DNA from: Anaerolineales bacterium
GTDB taxonomy: Bacteria > Chloroflexota > Anaerolineae > Anaerolineales > Villigracilaceae
DNA: 64,000 nt
Reading direction: 5' to 3'
Assembly: GCA_016927315.1 (NCBI GenBank)
Contig: JAFGMV010000004.1
Location: forward strand, 23,376-87,375
Position numbers and translations under genes: made by a program. The notes under the pieces are model-generated. The model saw nothing but the letters and a program-made list of their open reading frames with translations. It ran no database searches and was not told the origin of the DNA. Below, piece after piece: positions 18,347 to 26,375 of the stretch. The first letter of the stretch is position 1. Each line of letters starts with the position of its first letter.

Positions 18347-18545
18347 ACTAACACCAAACTGTAATGAACCGGTTTCAGGCAAAACTTCACAGGAGAAATA
18401 CTGATGACGGAATTTCTTCCCGGATTGGGGGAGATTATTCAGATTTCTCTACCGTACCTCTGTTCTTTTGCATAAAAACCAGGGAATTGCTTCGCAAAAA
18501 ATGCTCGCAACATGATTTTCGGATTTGTACAGTAAAGAAGTCCAG

Positions 18546-18580
18546 ATAAAATGCAAACCCCGCCAGGCGGCTGTGCGGGG
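18546..18580 (-). terminator. Intrinsic terminator after the chagasin-like gene
   Basis: On the minus strand, CCCCGC pairs with GCGGGG around an 11-nt loop and is followed by TTTGCATTTT. The stem is short but GC-only. Confidence 0.65.
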
Positions 18581-18650
18581 CTGCTTTACTACAATTTTTT
18601 TGGGATTTTCTGCATCCGGGTAAACGTTTACAGATGGCGGGAGTACGGCT

Positions 18651-19058
18651 TCAGCGCACAAGCACGGTCAATGTATAGGTCTGCAAGGGGGCGACGCCGG
18701 CCTCCCAGGAACGCTGATACTCCAATACCAGTGTCGTCTGGCCTTTTCCAACAGCTTCAAAGCGGTAAGCTTCTTTGCCGCCGACCCCGACCTGACCTTC
18801 CGCCGCGGGGGATTGTGTATAGGTAACGTCACCCTGCTGCTCGAGTATGCTGCTGTCGATTTCCCGCACCGTCCAACCATAGCCTGTGGTCGGATTTGAG
18901 TCAAGTGAGACCGTAACAGTCTCCCCGCGATGCAGTTCAATCACTCCCCCATTGCGGTTTTCACCAACCGTAAGACCTCCCGAACCACATCCGGCCATAA
19001 ACATGAAGAAAATCAATGCCCCCATCAAAACCGAAGTCCGTAATAACTTGTCTGCCAT
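18651..19058 (-). CDS. Chagasin-like (I42) cysteine-protease inhibitor, lipoprotein
   Basis: 135 residues from the ATG at 19058, chosen because AGGAG lies 7 nt before it. A signal peptide ends in lipobox MAGC with the lipidated Cys at 24. The three inhibitory loops of family I42 are all present: NPTTGYGW (55-62), GVGGKEAYRF, and RSWE in place of the usual RPWE. Family members block papain-like proteases. Anchored on the outer face of the membrane, it may protect surface proteins from own or foreign proteases. That purpose is inferred. Confidence 0.88.
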   Translation of the reverse strand: MADKLLRTSVLMGALIFFMFMAGCGSGGLTVGENRNGGVIELHRGETVTVSLDSNPTTGYGWTVREIDSSILEQQGDVTYTQSPAAEGQVGVGGKEAYRFEAVGKGQTTLVLEYQRSWEAGVAPLQTYTLTVLVR

Positions 19059-19492
19059 CAGATTTCTCCTTTCCTGCAATCCATTTATACTCAAGACGAA
19101 CCGATGAGAAAAAAAGTTCCCGGCTTTGGGCAGGTTTACGGAAAAATAGTCCGCCGCCAGACAGTTTACCCCAAAAGGCGGGATAAAGGAGCGACGAGAC
19201 GAGCAGGATGCCGATTGGGTGGGGTGTGAGAAACACAGTCGCAGTGTTTCCGAGTGAAAAGAGGGGCAGGAAGCAGGCAGCGCCCTTCCGACAGGCTCAG
19301 AGCAGGCTCTGCGACTACGGCGTATTATCGAGAAGTCTCGTTAATGCCCCAGTGGAACGGTTCCACTCATAAGGCGCCGGGCGCCGAACACCTGTCCTGG
19401 CAGACAGCGCCAGGGGGGCAAGCAGGGACTTTCTCCCCCTGATAACAAAAGTGTCTGGCGGCCGGAAATATTTTTTATGACAGCAAGCGCAT
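19059..19492. other. Intergenic region, orphan palindrome
   Basis: 434 bases with no credible coding frame on either strand. It contains a perfect inverted repeat, AGTGGAAC-G-GTTCCACT (19351-19367), and a GC-rich palindromic stretch near 19375. The function of the region is unknown. Confidence 0.5.
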
Positions 19493-20338
19493 TTACTCCT
19501 GGACGAAGGTTCCATTGCGCAGGTCGATCAAAGCCTGCTGGATCTCTTCGCGCGTATTCATCACAAACGGTCCATAGGGCACAATCGGCTCACGGAATGG
19601 CGATCCGGCAATCAGCATGAAGCGCACACCCTCAGGACCAGCCTGCACCTGGATTTTCTCCCCGTCTCCAAAACGGACCATGTGAACCGCACTGATTTCC
19701 TGGCCCGAGAACCGACCGGCGCCTTCAAATACATACGCCAGGGTGGTATCGCCCGAGGGCACAGCCCGCACCCAGCCTGCCTTTGGGTCCAGGGTCACAT
19801 CAAGGTAGAGCGGCCGGGCGGCGATGCCTGTAACGGGACCTGTTACCCCATTTGCTTCGCCGGCAACCACGCGAATGCAGACGCCGCTGTCGGCAACCGT
19901 TGGGATATTCCTTGCAACCACTTCCTGATAGCGCGGCTGGCTCATCTTGAGGCGGGAAGGCAAATTTACCCACAGCTGAAACCCATCGATCGAACCCTGG
20001 GGGCTGCGCCTGGGCATCTCTTCATGGAGGATGCCGCGTCCCGAGGTCATCCACTGCACATCCCCGGAGCCGATCGAACCAGTGTTCCCCAGGCTGTCCC
20101 TGTGGCGCACCGATCCTTCCAGCATGTAAGTCACGGTCTCAATCCCGCGGTGCGGGTGGGTTGGAAATCCCCGGATTGGACCTTCCGCGGGATCATTAAA
20201 CGCGAAATGATCGAACAACAGGAAAGGGTCGTGCGGGTTGGAGGCATGCGGGGCAATCGAACGCCGCAGCAGTACCCCGGCGCCTTCAATAACCGGTTGA
20301 GGTTCGATCCTCTGTGTTACTTCCTTGAATAGACTCAT
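19493..20338 (-). CDS. Pirin-family cupin protein
   Basis: 281 residues, bicupin. The N-terminal cupin carries the metal ligands of pirins in THPHRGIETVTYMLEG, with a further His and Glu in GILHEEMP. The C-terminal cupin has PYGPFVMNTREEIQQAL. Bacterial pirins of this type can show quercetinase activity or regulate metabolism; the role here is open. GGAG stands about 9 nt before the ATG. Confidence 0.92.
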   Translation of the reverse strand: MSLFKEVTQRIEPQPVIEGAGVLLRRSIAPHASNPHDPFLLFDHFAFNDPAEGPIRGFPTHPHRGIETVTYMLEGSVRHRDSLGNTGSIGSGDVQWMTSGRGILHEEMPRRSPQGSIDGFQLWVNLPSRLKMSQPRYQEVVARNIPTVADSGVCIRVVAGEANGVTGPVTGIAARPLYLDVTLDPKAGWVRAVPSGDTTLAYVFEGAGRFSGQEISAVHMVRFGDGEKIQVQAGPEGVRFMLIAGSPFREPIVPYGPFVMNTREEIQQALIDLRNGTFVQE

Positions 20339-20434
20339 ACCATTAAGCTCCTTCCGTAAATTCTCTCGGAATACAGAATGGACGTGTTCTAACGCGTTTT
20401 TTTTACAATGCCGGGATTGAACGATCCGACTGCC

Positions 20435-21256
20435 TCAAGGCACAGGTAAAATACCCAACTCAACCAGTATAGCGCGAGTGATTTCTTCACGGGCTGGTCC
20501 GTTGACGCCGATTGGCTCAGGACTTTCAAAACTCGTCGCGAAGAGATACCCATTGTCTTTGGTTTCAACCCAACCGACCCACCAGCCGACCTGGGTTCTT
20601 GCCCGCAGCACCCAACCGGTTTTGGCATGCAGGGTATATTCATCCGTTTCTTCCAGGATGAGCATTTCTTTCACCAGTTCCATATGCTCGACAGAAAATG
20701 GTAATTGGTCGAGATACAATCTTTCCAGGAACAACACCTGCTCATCGGGCGAGATCCGCAGCCCGCCATCCAGCCAGAACGAATCGATATTCCCGGAGAC
20801 CTCCTGGTTGCCATACTCGATCTTCTCAACATAGGCCTGCATCCGTTCAGCCCCTACCCTGCGAGCCATCTCTTGAAAATACCAGACCGTCGAATACCGC
20901 AGGGCGGTGCGCATGGTCTGGTCCTGTTCCCATTCGGGTATGCCGTACTTCGTGCCGTCCCAGGCCAGGACCGTATCAGCCGATGCGACCACCCCGCTGT
21001 CCAATGCAATCAGGGCGTTCGGAATCTTGTAGGTAGAAGCCGGTAGATAGGCCTTGGAACATAGTTCCGGATTGTAACGGATCCAATGGTCTGCCTTCAG
21101 ATCGTACAAGACAAAACAACCATCCAGGCGACGAACAGCAAAATGCTTACCCAAATCCGGACGGATTTCAGCAGCTGCTTCAATTGGTAGGGCCGAACAC
21201 CCACACAGTACCGCCGCCCAATATACAAAGAATGCCTTGAAAAAGATATGTTTCAT
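20435..21256 (-). CDS. Class D (OXA-type) beta-lactamase
   Basis: 273 residues. All class D motifs are intact: S74-T-Y-K77 (nucleophile and the lysine that is carbamylated), S122-T-V, Y148-G-N, a Trp at 161 equivalent to the OXA-10 Trp that shelters the lysine, K212-T-G, and WWVGWVE. The N-terminus is an export signal with a possible lipobox ending at Cys18 or Cys20. It should open beta-lactam rings outside the membrane. The region after YGN is close to OXA-10 as I remember it. No mobile element is adjacent. Confidence 0.9.
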   Translation of the reverse strand: MKHIFFKAFFVYWAAVLCGCSALPIEAAAEIRPDLGKHFAVRRLDGCFVLYDLKADHWIRYNPELCSKAYLPASTYKIPNALIALDSGVVASADTVLAWDGTKYGIPEWEQDQTMRTALRYSTVWYFQEMARRVGAERMQAYVEKIEYGNQEVSGNIDSFWLDGGLRISPDEQVLFLERLYLDQLPFSVEHMELVKEMLILEETDEYTLHAKTGWVLRARTQVGWWVGWVETKDNGYLFATSFESPEPIGVNGPAREEITRAILVELGILPVP

Positions 21257-21264
21257 GAGTGAGG

Positions 21265-21270
21265 ATTATA
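21265..21270 (-). promoter_or_regulatory. Possible -10 box of the beta-lactamase gene
   Basis: Minus-strand TATAAT placed 8 nt before the ATG at 21256, which would give a leaderless or near-leaderless message. The -35 position is weak. Confidence 0.4.
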
Positions 21271-21275
21271 TCCGA

Positions 21276-21304
21276 TTGACAAATCAACTCACATCCGCTA
21301 CTCT
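21276..21304 (+). promoter_or_regulatory. Promoter of the AddB-like gene, leaderless
   Basis: TTGACA (21276-21281), a 17-nt spacer and TACTCT (21299-21304). Only six bases lie between the -10 box and the GTG at 21311, so transcription should begin at or next to the start codon. There is no ribosome-binding site. Confidence 0.65.
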
Positions 21305-21310
21305 TGAAAT

Positions 21311-23419
21311 GTGAATCAAGTCAACCTCACCCAGCGACAGCGCGAAGTGATCGAGGCCGGTGCAGACAGCCGGATCTTTCTTTCCGGCCAGGCCGGATGC
21401 GGGAAAACCACAGTGGGGCTCGAGCGAATGCTGTACCTGCTCGAGCAGGGAATCCCTGCAAACAGCCTGTTGGTGCTGTCTCCGCAGCGCACACTTGCGG
21501 CTCCCTATTTCGATGCATCCACCTCCCCGCGGGCCGGGCCGGGCGGACAGGTTTCCATCCTAACGGTTGGCGGTCTGGCACAGCGCACAGTCGACCTGTT
21601 CTGGCCGCTGGCGGCAGAAACCGCCGGGTTCACCCATCCTGATCAACCGCCGGTCTTCCTGACCTTGGAAACGGCACAGTACTATATGGCTCACCTGGTC
21701 CGGCCGCTGTTGGAGGAGGGTTTCTTTGAATCGATCACCATCGACCGCAACCGCCTGTACAGCCAGATCATTGACAACCTGAACAAATCGGCGGTGATTG
21801 GCTTCCCTCACACAGAAATCGGCGACCGGTTGAATTCTGCCTGGCTGGGTGATCCCGGCCAACGGCGGATCTATCAAGATGCCCAAGAAAGTGCTTCGCG
21901 TTTCCGGGCATACTGCCTGGAGCATAACCTGCTCGATTTCTCGCTGCAGTTGGAAGTGTTCCTGGATATTCTCTGGCCAGACCCGGTTGTGCGGGAATAC
22001 CTTACCCAGATCTACCAGTATCTTATCTATGACAACGTCGAAGAAGACATCCCCCGGGCCCACGACCTGCTGCGGGACTGGCTGCCCGAATTCAAAGCCG
22101 CCCTGCTGATCTATGACACGGGCGGCGGGTATCGAAAATTCCTGGGCGCCGATCCAGAAACAGGCCAGGCTCTGAGCCAGCTGTGTGACCAACAGATTGA
22201 ACTGGATGACTCTTTTGCAGCCTCCCAGGGGATCGCAAACCTGGCCAACAACCTGCGCAGCGTGATCTCTCCTTCCGGAGGATCACTGTACCGGGAGAAA
22301 GTCCCGGTAGGGGTACTGAGCTTCCCGCATGAGACCCGTTTTTACCCGCAGATGCTCGATTGGGTAGCAGAACAAACACGATCCCTGGTCTCGGAAGCGC
22401 AAATACCGCCAGGGGAAATTGTCATCCTGGCACCTTACCTGTCCGACTCGCTGCGCTTTTCCATCATGGAGCGCCTGCAGGCACGCGGTATCCCGGTTCG
22501 CTCCCACCGCCCGTCACGGTCATTGAGGGACGAGCCGGCCTCACAGGCGCTGCTGACCCTGGCAGCCCTGGCGCATCCTGGCTGGCATATGCGCCCGAAC
22601 ACCTATGACGTCACCCAGGCGCTGCTGCTGGCTCTCGATGGCATGGACCTGGTGCGGGCCAAACTATTGACAGAAATCGTCTACCGCAGCAGGGAACTTA
22701 CCCTGGCGCCTTTTGAACAGATCAATCCGGACATGCAGGAACGGATCACATTCCTGCATGGGAATCATTACACCCAGCTGCGCAGCTGGATACTGGAATT
22801 CCAAGCGGGACCTCCTTTACCGCTCGACCATTTCCTGCGGAAGATGTTCGGGGAAGTACTCTCACAGCCGGGATTCGGTTTTCACCACGATTTCGACGCT
22901 GTGAGAGTAGCCGCCAGCCTGATCGAATCGATCCGCAAGTTCCGCCTGGCGATGGAACCTGCCCAACCCAGCCAGGGAGGGCTGGAGTTCGACCTGGGGA
23001 GCGAGTACATTTCCATGCTGCAGGACGGAGTCATTTCCGCCCAATACCTGGAAGCCTGGCGCACCGGGACGGATGAAGCGGTACTGGTGGCGCCGGCTTA
23101 CACCTTCCTGATGATGAACCGTCCGGTTACGGCACAGTTCTGGCTCGATCCCGGCTCGAGCGGCTGGGTCGAGCGGCTGTCGCAGCCGCTGACACAACCG
23201 TATGTGCTCTCACGCGGCTGGCCTGACGCCCAGCTGTGGACAGACGCTCATGAAGTCGAGACCAACCAGGAGAACCTGGCCAGGCTGGCCAGCGGCTTGC
23301 TGTACCGCTGCCGGGAGCGCCTCTTTTTGGGATTGGCAGACCTGGGTGAAAGCGGCTTCGAACAGCGTGGTGCTTTATTACAAGCTTTTCAGCAAGTTTT
23401 GCAAGAAAGCAGTAAATAA
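21311..23419 (+). CDS. AddB-like SF1 ATPase, nuclease domain absent
   Basis: 702 residues from a GTG. The N-terminus has a good Walker A, GQAGCGKTT (26-34), and an SF1-type layout follows: LSPQRTLAAPYF, a Walker B-like LIYDNVEEDIPRA, and a degenerate motif VI in LLYRCRERLFLGLADLGESG. The C-terminal Fe-S nuclease module of AddB is missing. It is probably the accessory subunit of a recombination helicase with the UvrD-like protein downstream. An alternative is a stand-alone divergent helicase. Confidence 0.65.
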   Translation: MNQVNLTQRQREVIEAGADSRIFLSGQAGCGKTTVGLERMLYLLEQGIPANSLLVLSPQRTLAAPYFDASTSPRAGPGGQVSILTVGGLAQRTVDLFWPLAAETAGFTHPDQPPVFLTLETAQYYMAHLVRPLLEEGFFESITIDRNRLYSQIIDNLNKSAVIGFPHTEIGDRLNSAWLGDPGQRRIYQDAQESASRFRAYCLEHNLLDFSLQLEVFLDILWPDPVVREYLTQIYQYLIYDNVEEDIPRAHDLLRDWLPEFKAALLIYDTGGGYRKFLGADPETGQALSQLCDQQIELDDSFAASQGIANLANNLRSVISPSGGSLYREKVPVGVLSFPHETRFYPQMLDWVAEQTRSLVSEAQIPPGEIVILAPYLSDSLRFSIMERLQARGIPVRSHRPSRSLRDEPASQALLTLAALAHPGWHMRPNTYDVTQALLLALDGMDLVRAKLLTEIVYRSRELTLAPFEQINPDMQERITFLHGNHYTQLRSWILEFQAGPPLPLDHFLRKMFGEVLSQPGFGFHHDFDAVRVAASLIESIRKFRLAMEPAQPSQGGLEFDLGSEYISMLQDGVISAQYLEAWRTGTDEAVLVAPAYTFLMMNRPVTAQFWLDPGSSGWVERLSQPLTQPYVLSRGWPDAQLWTDAHEVETNQENLARLASGLLYRCRERLFLGLADLGESGFEQRGALLQAFQQVLQESSK

Positions 23420-23447
23420 CCGCCAAGGCCGCAAAGTACACTAAGGA
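23418..23447 (+). repeat. Left terminal inverted repeat of the GxxExxY cassette
   Basis: It pairs with 23861-23890 in inverse orientation with 7 mismatches over 30 bases. It also supplies the AAGGA that serves as ribosome-binding site of the gene inside. Confidence 0.75.
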
Positions 23448-23459
23448 ATGTGAATTGGG

Positions 23460-23867
23460 ATGTCTCAAGAAATTGAAGCTAGCGCCAAAGATGTTGTTGA
23501 CTCTACAATTAAGGTGCACAAAGCCCTCGGGCCCGGGCTAATGGAATCTGCCTGCCAGCAATGCTTGTCATACGAACTTCGCCAGTGCGGAAGAAAGGTA
23601 CTTACCGAATTGTTGGTCCCAATATTCTACGATAACCAACAGATCGATGCTGGCTATCGACTCGATATGCTCATCGACAATATGGTTATTGTCGAAAACA
23701 AAACTGTTGAAACCCTGCTACCCATCCACGTGGCTCAATTGCTGACCCATCTCAAACTCAAGGAATGTAAACTGGGTTTTCTACTCAACTGGAATGCCAG
23801 ACTGATGAAAGACGGTATTCAGTGCGTCGCAAACGGAATGCCAGTTAACCTCCTTAAAAAATCTTAG
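23460..23867 (+). CDS. GxxExxY-family protein (PD-(D/E)XK-like)
   Basis: 135 residues. The signature GPGLMESAC (24-32) carries the family Gly and Glu, but Cys32 replaces the usual Tyr. A nuclease-like core is visible: D69 in RLDMLI and E79-N-K81. These match the (D)...ExK pattern of PD-(D/E)XK folds. Family function is not established. AAGGA lies 12 nt upstream, inside the left terminal repeat. It separates two helicase-type genes that otherwise would be adjacent. Confidence 0.88.
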   Translation: MSQEIEASAKDVVDSTIKVHKALGPGLMESACQQCLSYELRQCGRKVLTELLVPIFYDNQQIDAGYRLDMLIDNMVIVENKTVETLLPIHVAQLLTHLKLKECKLGFLLNWNARLMKDGIQCVANGMPVNLLKKS

Positions 23868-23890
23868 CGTCCTTTGCGAGCTTAGCGGTT
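23861..23890 (-). repeat. Right terminal inverted repeat of the GxxExxY cassette
   Basis: Inverse partner of 23418-23447. It overlaps the TAG stop of the cassette gene and ends just before the start of the UvrD-like gene. Confidence 0.75.
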
Positions 23891-23896
23891 CATACT

Positions 23897-26122
23897 ATGA
23901 CTCTTACCTTCACCCCTCGCCCCTCCCAGGAAAAGATCCTCCGGTACACCGGAGGAAAGATGGGCATTTCCGCGGTGCCGGGCAGCGGCAAGACCTTTGT
24001 GCTCTCGCACCTGGCTGCCGACCTGATCGCCCGCGGCGGGCTTGAGCCCGGACAGGAGGTGCTGATTGTCACGCTGGTCAATTCTGCTGTAGATAATTTC
24101 TCCGGGCGCATCAGCACGCTCATCTCCAAACAGGGACTGCTGCCGCGCATCGGTTACCGGGTCCGGACCCTACACGGGCTGGCGCATGATATCGTCCGGG
24201 AACGGCCGGAGAAAGTCGGCCTGGAAGAACGGTTTGCGATCATCGACGAGAGGGAAGCGGAGTTGATCAGCAAAGAGGCCGCCAACGCCTGGCTTTCAGC
24301 CAATCCCAATACACTGGATGAGTACCTCGACCCAGAATTGGACGAGAACAAACGCGACAGGGTCCGAAGGCAGCAGCTCCCCGACCTGGTTTACCACCTG
24401 GCGCTGGCGTTTATCCGTTCTGCCAAGGACCACCGCCTGACCCCGGAATTGCTGCGTTACAAACTGGATGCGGCGCCTGCCCGGCTGCCGCTGGCGGAAA
24501 TGGGTTGGGCGGTCTACAAAGACTACCAGCGCGCGATCGCTTACCGGGGTGCGGTCGATTTCGATGACCTGATCCGGCTGGCGCTTGACCTGCTTGAACG
24601 CGATTCCGACTTCCTGGAACGACTGCAGAGCCGCTGGCCTTACATCCTTGAGGATGAAGCCCAAGACAGCAGCCAGACACAGGAAGAAATCCTGCGCTTA
24701 TTGGCTGCCGGACAAGGCAACTGGGTCCGGGTTGGGGATCCCAACCAGGCGATCTTCGAAACCTTCACCACCGCAAACCCCCAATATCTGCTGGACTTCA
24801 TCCGGCAGGAAGCCGATACCCGGCGCGAATTACCCGATTCGGGCCGCTGCCAGCCAGCCATCATTGCCGCGGCGAACCAGCTGATCGACTGGGTCATGCA
24901 GGATCATCCGGAAGAGGCCGCTCGAAATGCGCTGACGACGCCTTATATTCAGCCCACCCCTCCCGGCGATCCACAACCGAACCCGCCTGATGACCCGGAC
25001 GGCATCCGCTTCATCGATCGCAAATACAGTCCCGATGAGGAGATCAAGGCTGTGGTCGATTCAATCGAACGCTGGCTGCCGGAGCATCCGCAAGAGACAG
25101 CCGCTGTGCTGGTACCGCGTAATGCCCGCGGGGTAGAAATGATCAATGCACTCAAACAGCGTGGGATTCCGACCCATGAACTGCTGTCCAGTACGCAATC
25201 GACGCGGGCTGCAGCCGGCGCGCTCGGGAACCTGATCACGTACCTGGGTGATCCGACCTCTGCAGCCAAACTGGCGCGGGTCTATGAAGTCTGGAGGCGG
25301 TCATGGCGTGAGGAAACCGAAAAACAGGACCTGCTGGCAGACATCAAGAAACGCATCCGCGGCTGCAGCCAGGTGGAAACCTTCCTGGCGCCGCGCCCAG
25401 ACAGGGATTGGCTGTCAGAAATAAGCGAGGGGCTTCCGGAAGAGGTGCTGTCAGAGTTGGAAGAATTCCGAAACCATGTCATCCACTGGCAGGGGACCAC
25501 CCGACTGCCCATCGACCAGATGATCCTGACCCTATCGCAGGACCTGTTCACCGAACCAGCCGACCTGGCGCTGGCGCACAAACTGGCCCTGGTGCTGCGC
25601 AAAGCCGCAGAGGATCACCCAGACTGGCGGCTGCCGGAGCTGACTGGTGAGTTAGGAAGTATTGCCCGCAACCAGCGCCGTTTCATCGGCTTCAGCGAAG
25701 ATGATTCAGGCTTCAACCCTGATACCTACAAAGGCAAGATGGTGGTGACCACCATGCATAAGGCCAAAGGCCTGGAATGGGACCGGGTTTACCTGATGTC
25801 TGTCAACAACTATGATTTCCCATCGAACCAGACCTTTGACACCTACATCTCCGAAAAATGGTTCATCCGGGGGAACCTTAACCTGGAAACTGAAGCGCTG
25901 GCCCAGCTCGAGGCCACACACTCTACAGGGGAATATGACTGGTATGAAGAGGGGGTCGCCACCCAGCAGGCCCGTCTGGACTATGTAAAGGAACGCCTGC
26001 GCCTTTTTTATGTGGGCATCACACGCGCCCGGCGCGAATTGATCGTCACCTGGAACACCGGCAGGCAGGGGAACGCGGGGGCCAGTCTGCCGTTTGCGGC
26101 CCTGACCGGAAAACAGGAGTAG
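23897..26122 (+). CDS. UvrD/PcrA-like SF1 helicase
   Basis: 741 residues. Motifs in order: Walker A AVPGSGKT (26-33), motif Ia near LVNSAVDNFSGR, motif II LEDEAQDSSQTQ, motif III RVGDPNQAIFETF, motif V TTMHKAKGLEWD and motif VI FYVGITRARRELIV. Active-site residues look complete, so it should be a functional 3'-5' helicase. A C-terminal nuclease domain like that of AddA is lacking. With the upstream AddB-like gene and the RecB-type nuclease at 30852 it could form a split AddAB system. Confidence 0.93.
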   Translation: MTLTFTPRPSQEKILRYTGGKMGISAVPGSGKTFVLSHLAADLIARGGLEPGQEVLIVTLVNSAVDNFSGRISTLISKQGLLPRIGYRVRTLHGLAHDIVRERPEKVGLEERFAIIDEREAELISKEAANAWLSANPNTLDEYLDPELDENKRDRVRRQQLPDLVYHLALAFIRSAKDHRLTPELLRYKLDAAPARLPLAEMGWAVYKDYQRAIAYRGAVDFDDLIRLALDLLERDSDFLERLQSRWPYILEDEAQDSSQTQEEILRLLAAGQGNWVRVGDPNQAIFETFTTANPQYLLDFIRQEADTRRELPDSGRCQPAIIAAANQLIDWVMQDHPEEAARNALTTPYIQPTPPGDPQPNPPDDPDGIRFIDRKYSPDEEIKAVVDSIERWLPEHPQETAAVLVPRNARGVEMINALKQRGIPTHELLSSTQSTRAAAGALGNLITYLGDPTSAAKLARVYEVWRRSWREETEKQDLLADIKKRIRGCSQVETFLAPRPDRDWLSEISEGLPEEVLSELEEFRNHVIHWQGTTRLPIDQMILTLSQDLFTEPADLALAHKLALVLRKAAEDHPDWRLPELTGELGSIARNQRRFIGFSEDDSGFNPDTYKGKMVVTTMHKAKGLEWDRVYLMSVNNYDFPSNQTFDTYISEKWFIRGNLNLETEALAQLEATHSTGEYDWYEEGVATQQARLDYVKERLRLFYVGITRARRELIVTWNTGRQGNAGASLPFAALTGKQE

Positions 26123-26287
26123 CTCATCGACAGATTCTCCCAACTCTACGGATGGCTGACCGGCACATGGCACCGGCAGAGCAAAATTGGAAAAGGGATC
26201 TTAGGCTGCACCCTGCTGGTACTCCTGCTGTGCCGGTGTGGTATTCCATTGATCCGGTTGTATTTCTACCCAAGCCCATCACCCTGA
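26123..26287 (+). pseudogene. Possible small membrane-protein remnant without ATG
   Basis: Directly after the helicase stop, an open frame of 54 codons ends in TGA at 26285. It reads as a credible protein N-terminus: an amphipathic FSQLYGWLTGTWHRQSKIGK and then a membrane segment, GILGCTLLVLLLCRCGIPLI. No ATG, GTG or TTG opens it, but AGGAG at 26115-26119 lies 6 nt before an ATC codon (26126). Either a decayed gene start, or a gene with a very rare ATC start. Confidence 0.35.
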
Positions 26288-26319
26288 AAAGTACCATATC
26301 AAAAATACTACTGTAACGT

Positions 26320-26348
26320 TTGCCCCTTTCTCTCAAGACTGATACAAT
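26320..26348 (+). promoter_or_regulatory. Promoter of the muramidase/Fe-S gene pair
   Basis: TTGCCC (26320-26325), a 17-nt spacer and TACAAT (26343-26348), followed by a leader with AGGAGG 5 nt before the ATG at 26376. Confidence 0.6.
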
Positions 26349-26375
26349 TTATACAGGTGAAGACAGGAGGTTAAG

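Larger units (their letters stand above)
18305..18650. other. Intergenic region between kinase and chagasin-like gene
   Basis: 346 bases. It contains the kinase promoter (18317-18346) and the terminator of the chagasin-like gene (18546-18580). No coding frame was recognised in the rest. Confidence 0.6.
23418..23890. mobile_element. GxxExxY cassette bounded by 30-bp terminal inverted repeats
   Basis: The left end (23418-23447) and the reverse complement of the right end (23861-23890) match at 23 of 30 positions. Both begin AACCGC, and share CGCAAAG and CTAAG blocks. The left repeat starts within the TAA stop of the upstream gene, and the right one ends 6 nt before the next ATG. Only one gene lies inside. 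No transposase and no clear target duplication are seen, so mobility would need help in trans. Confidence 0.7.
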
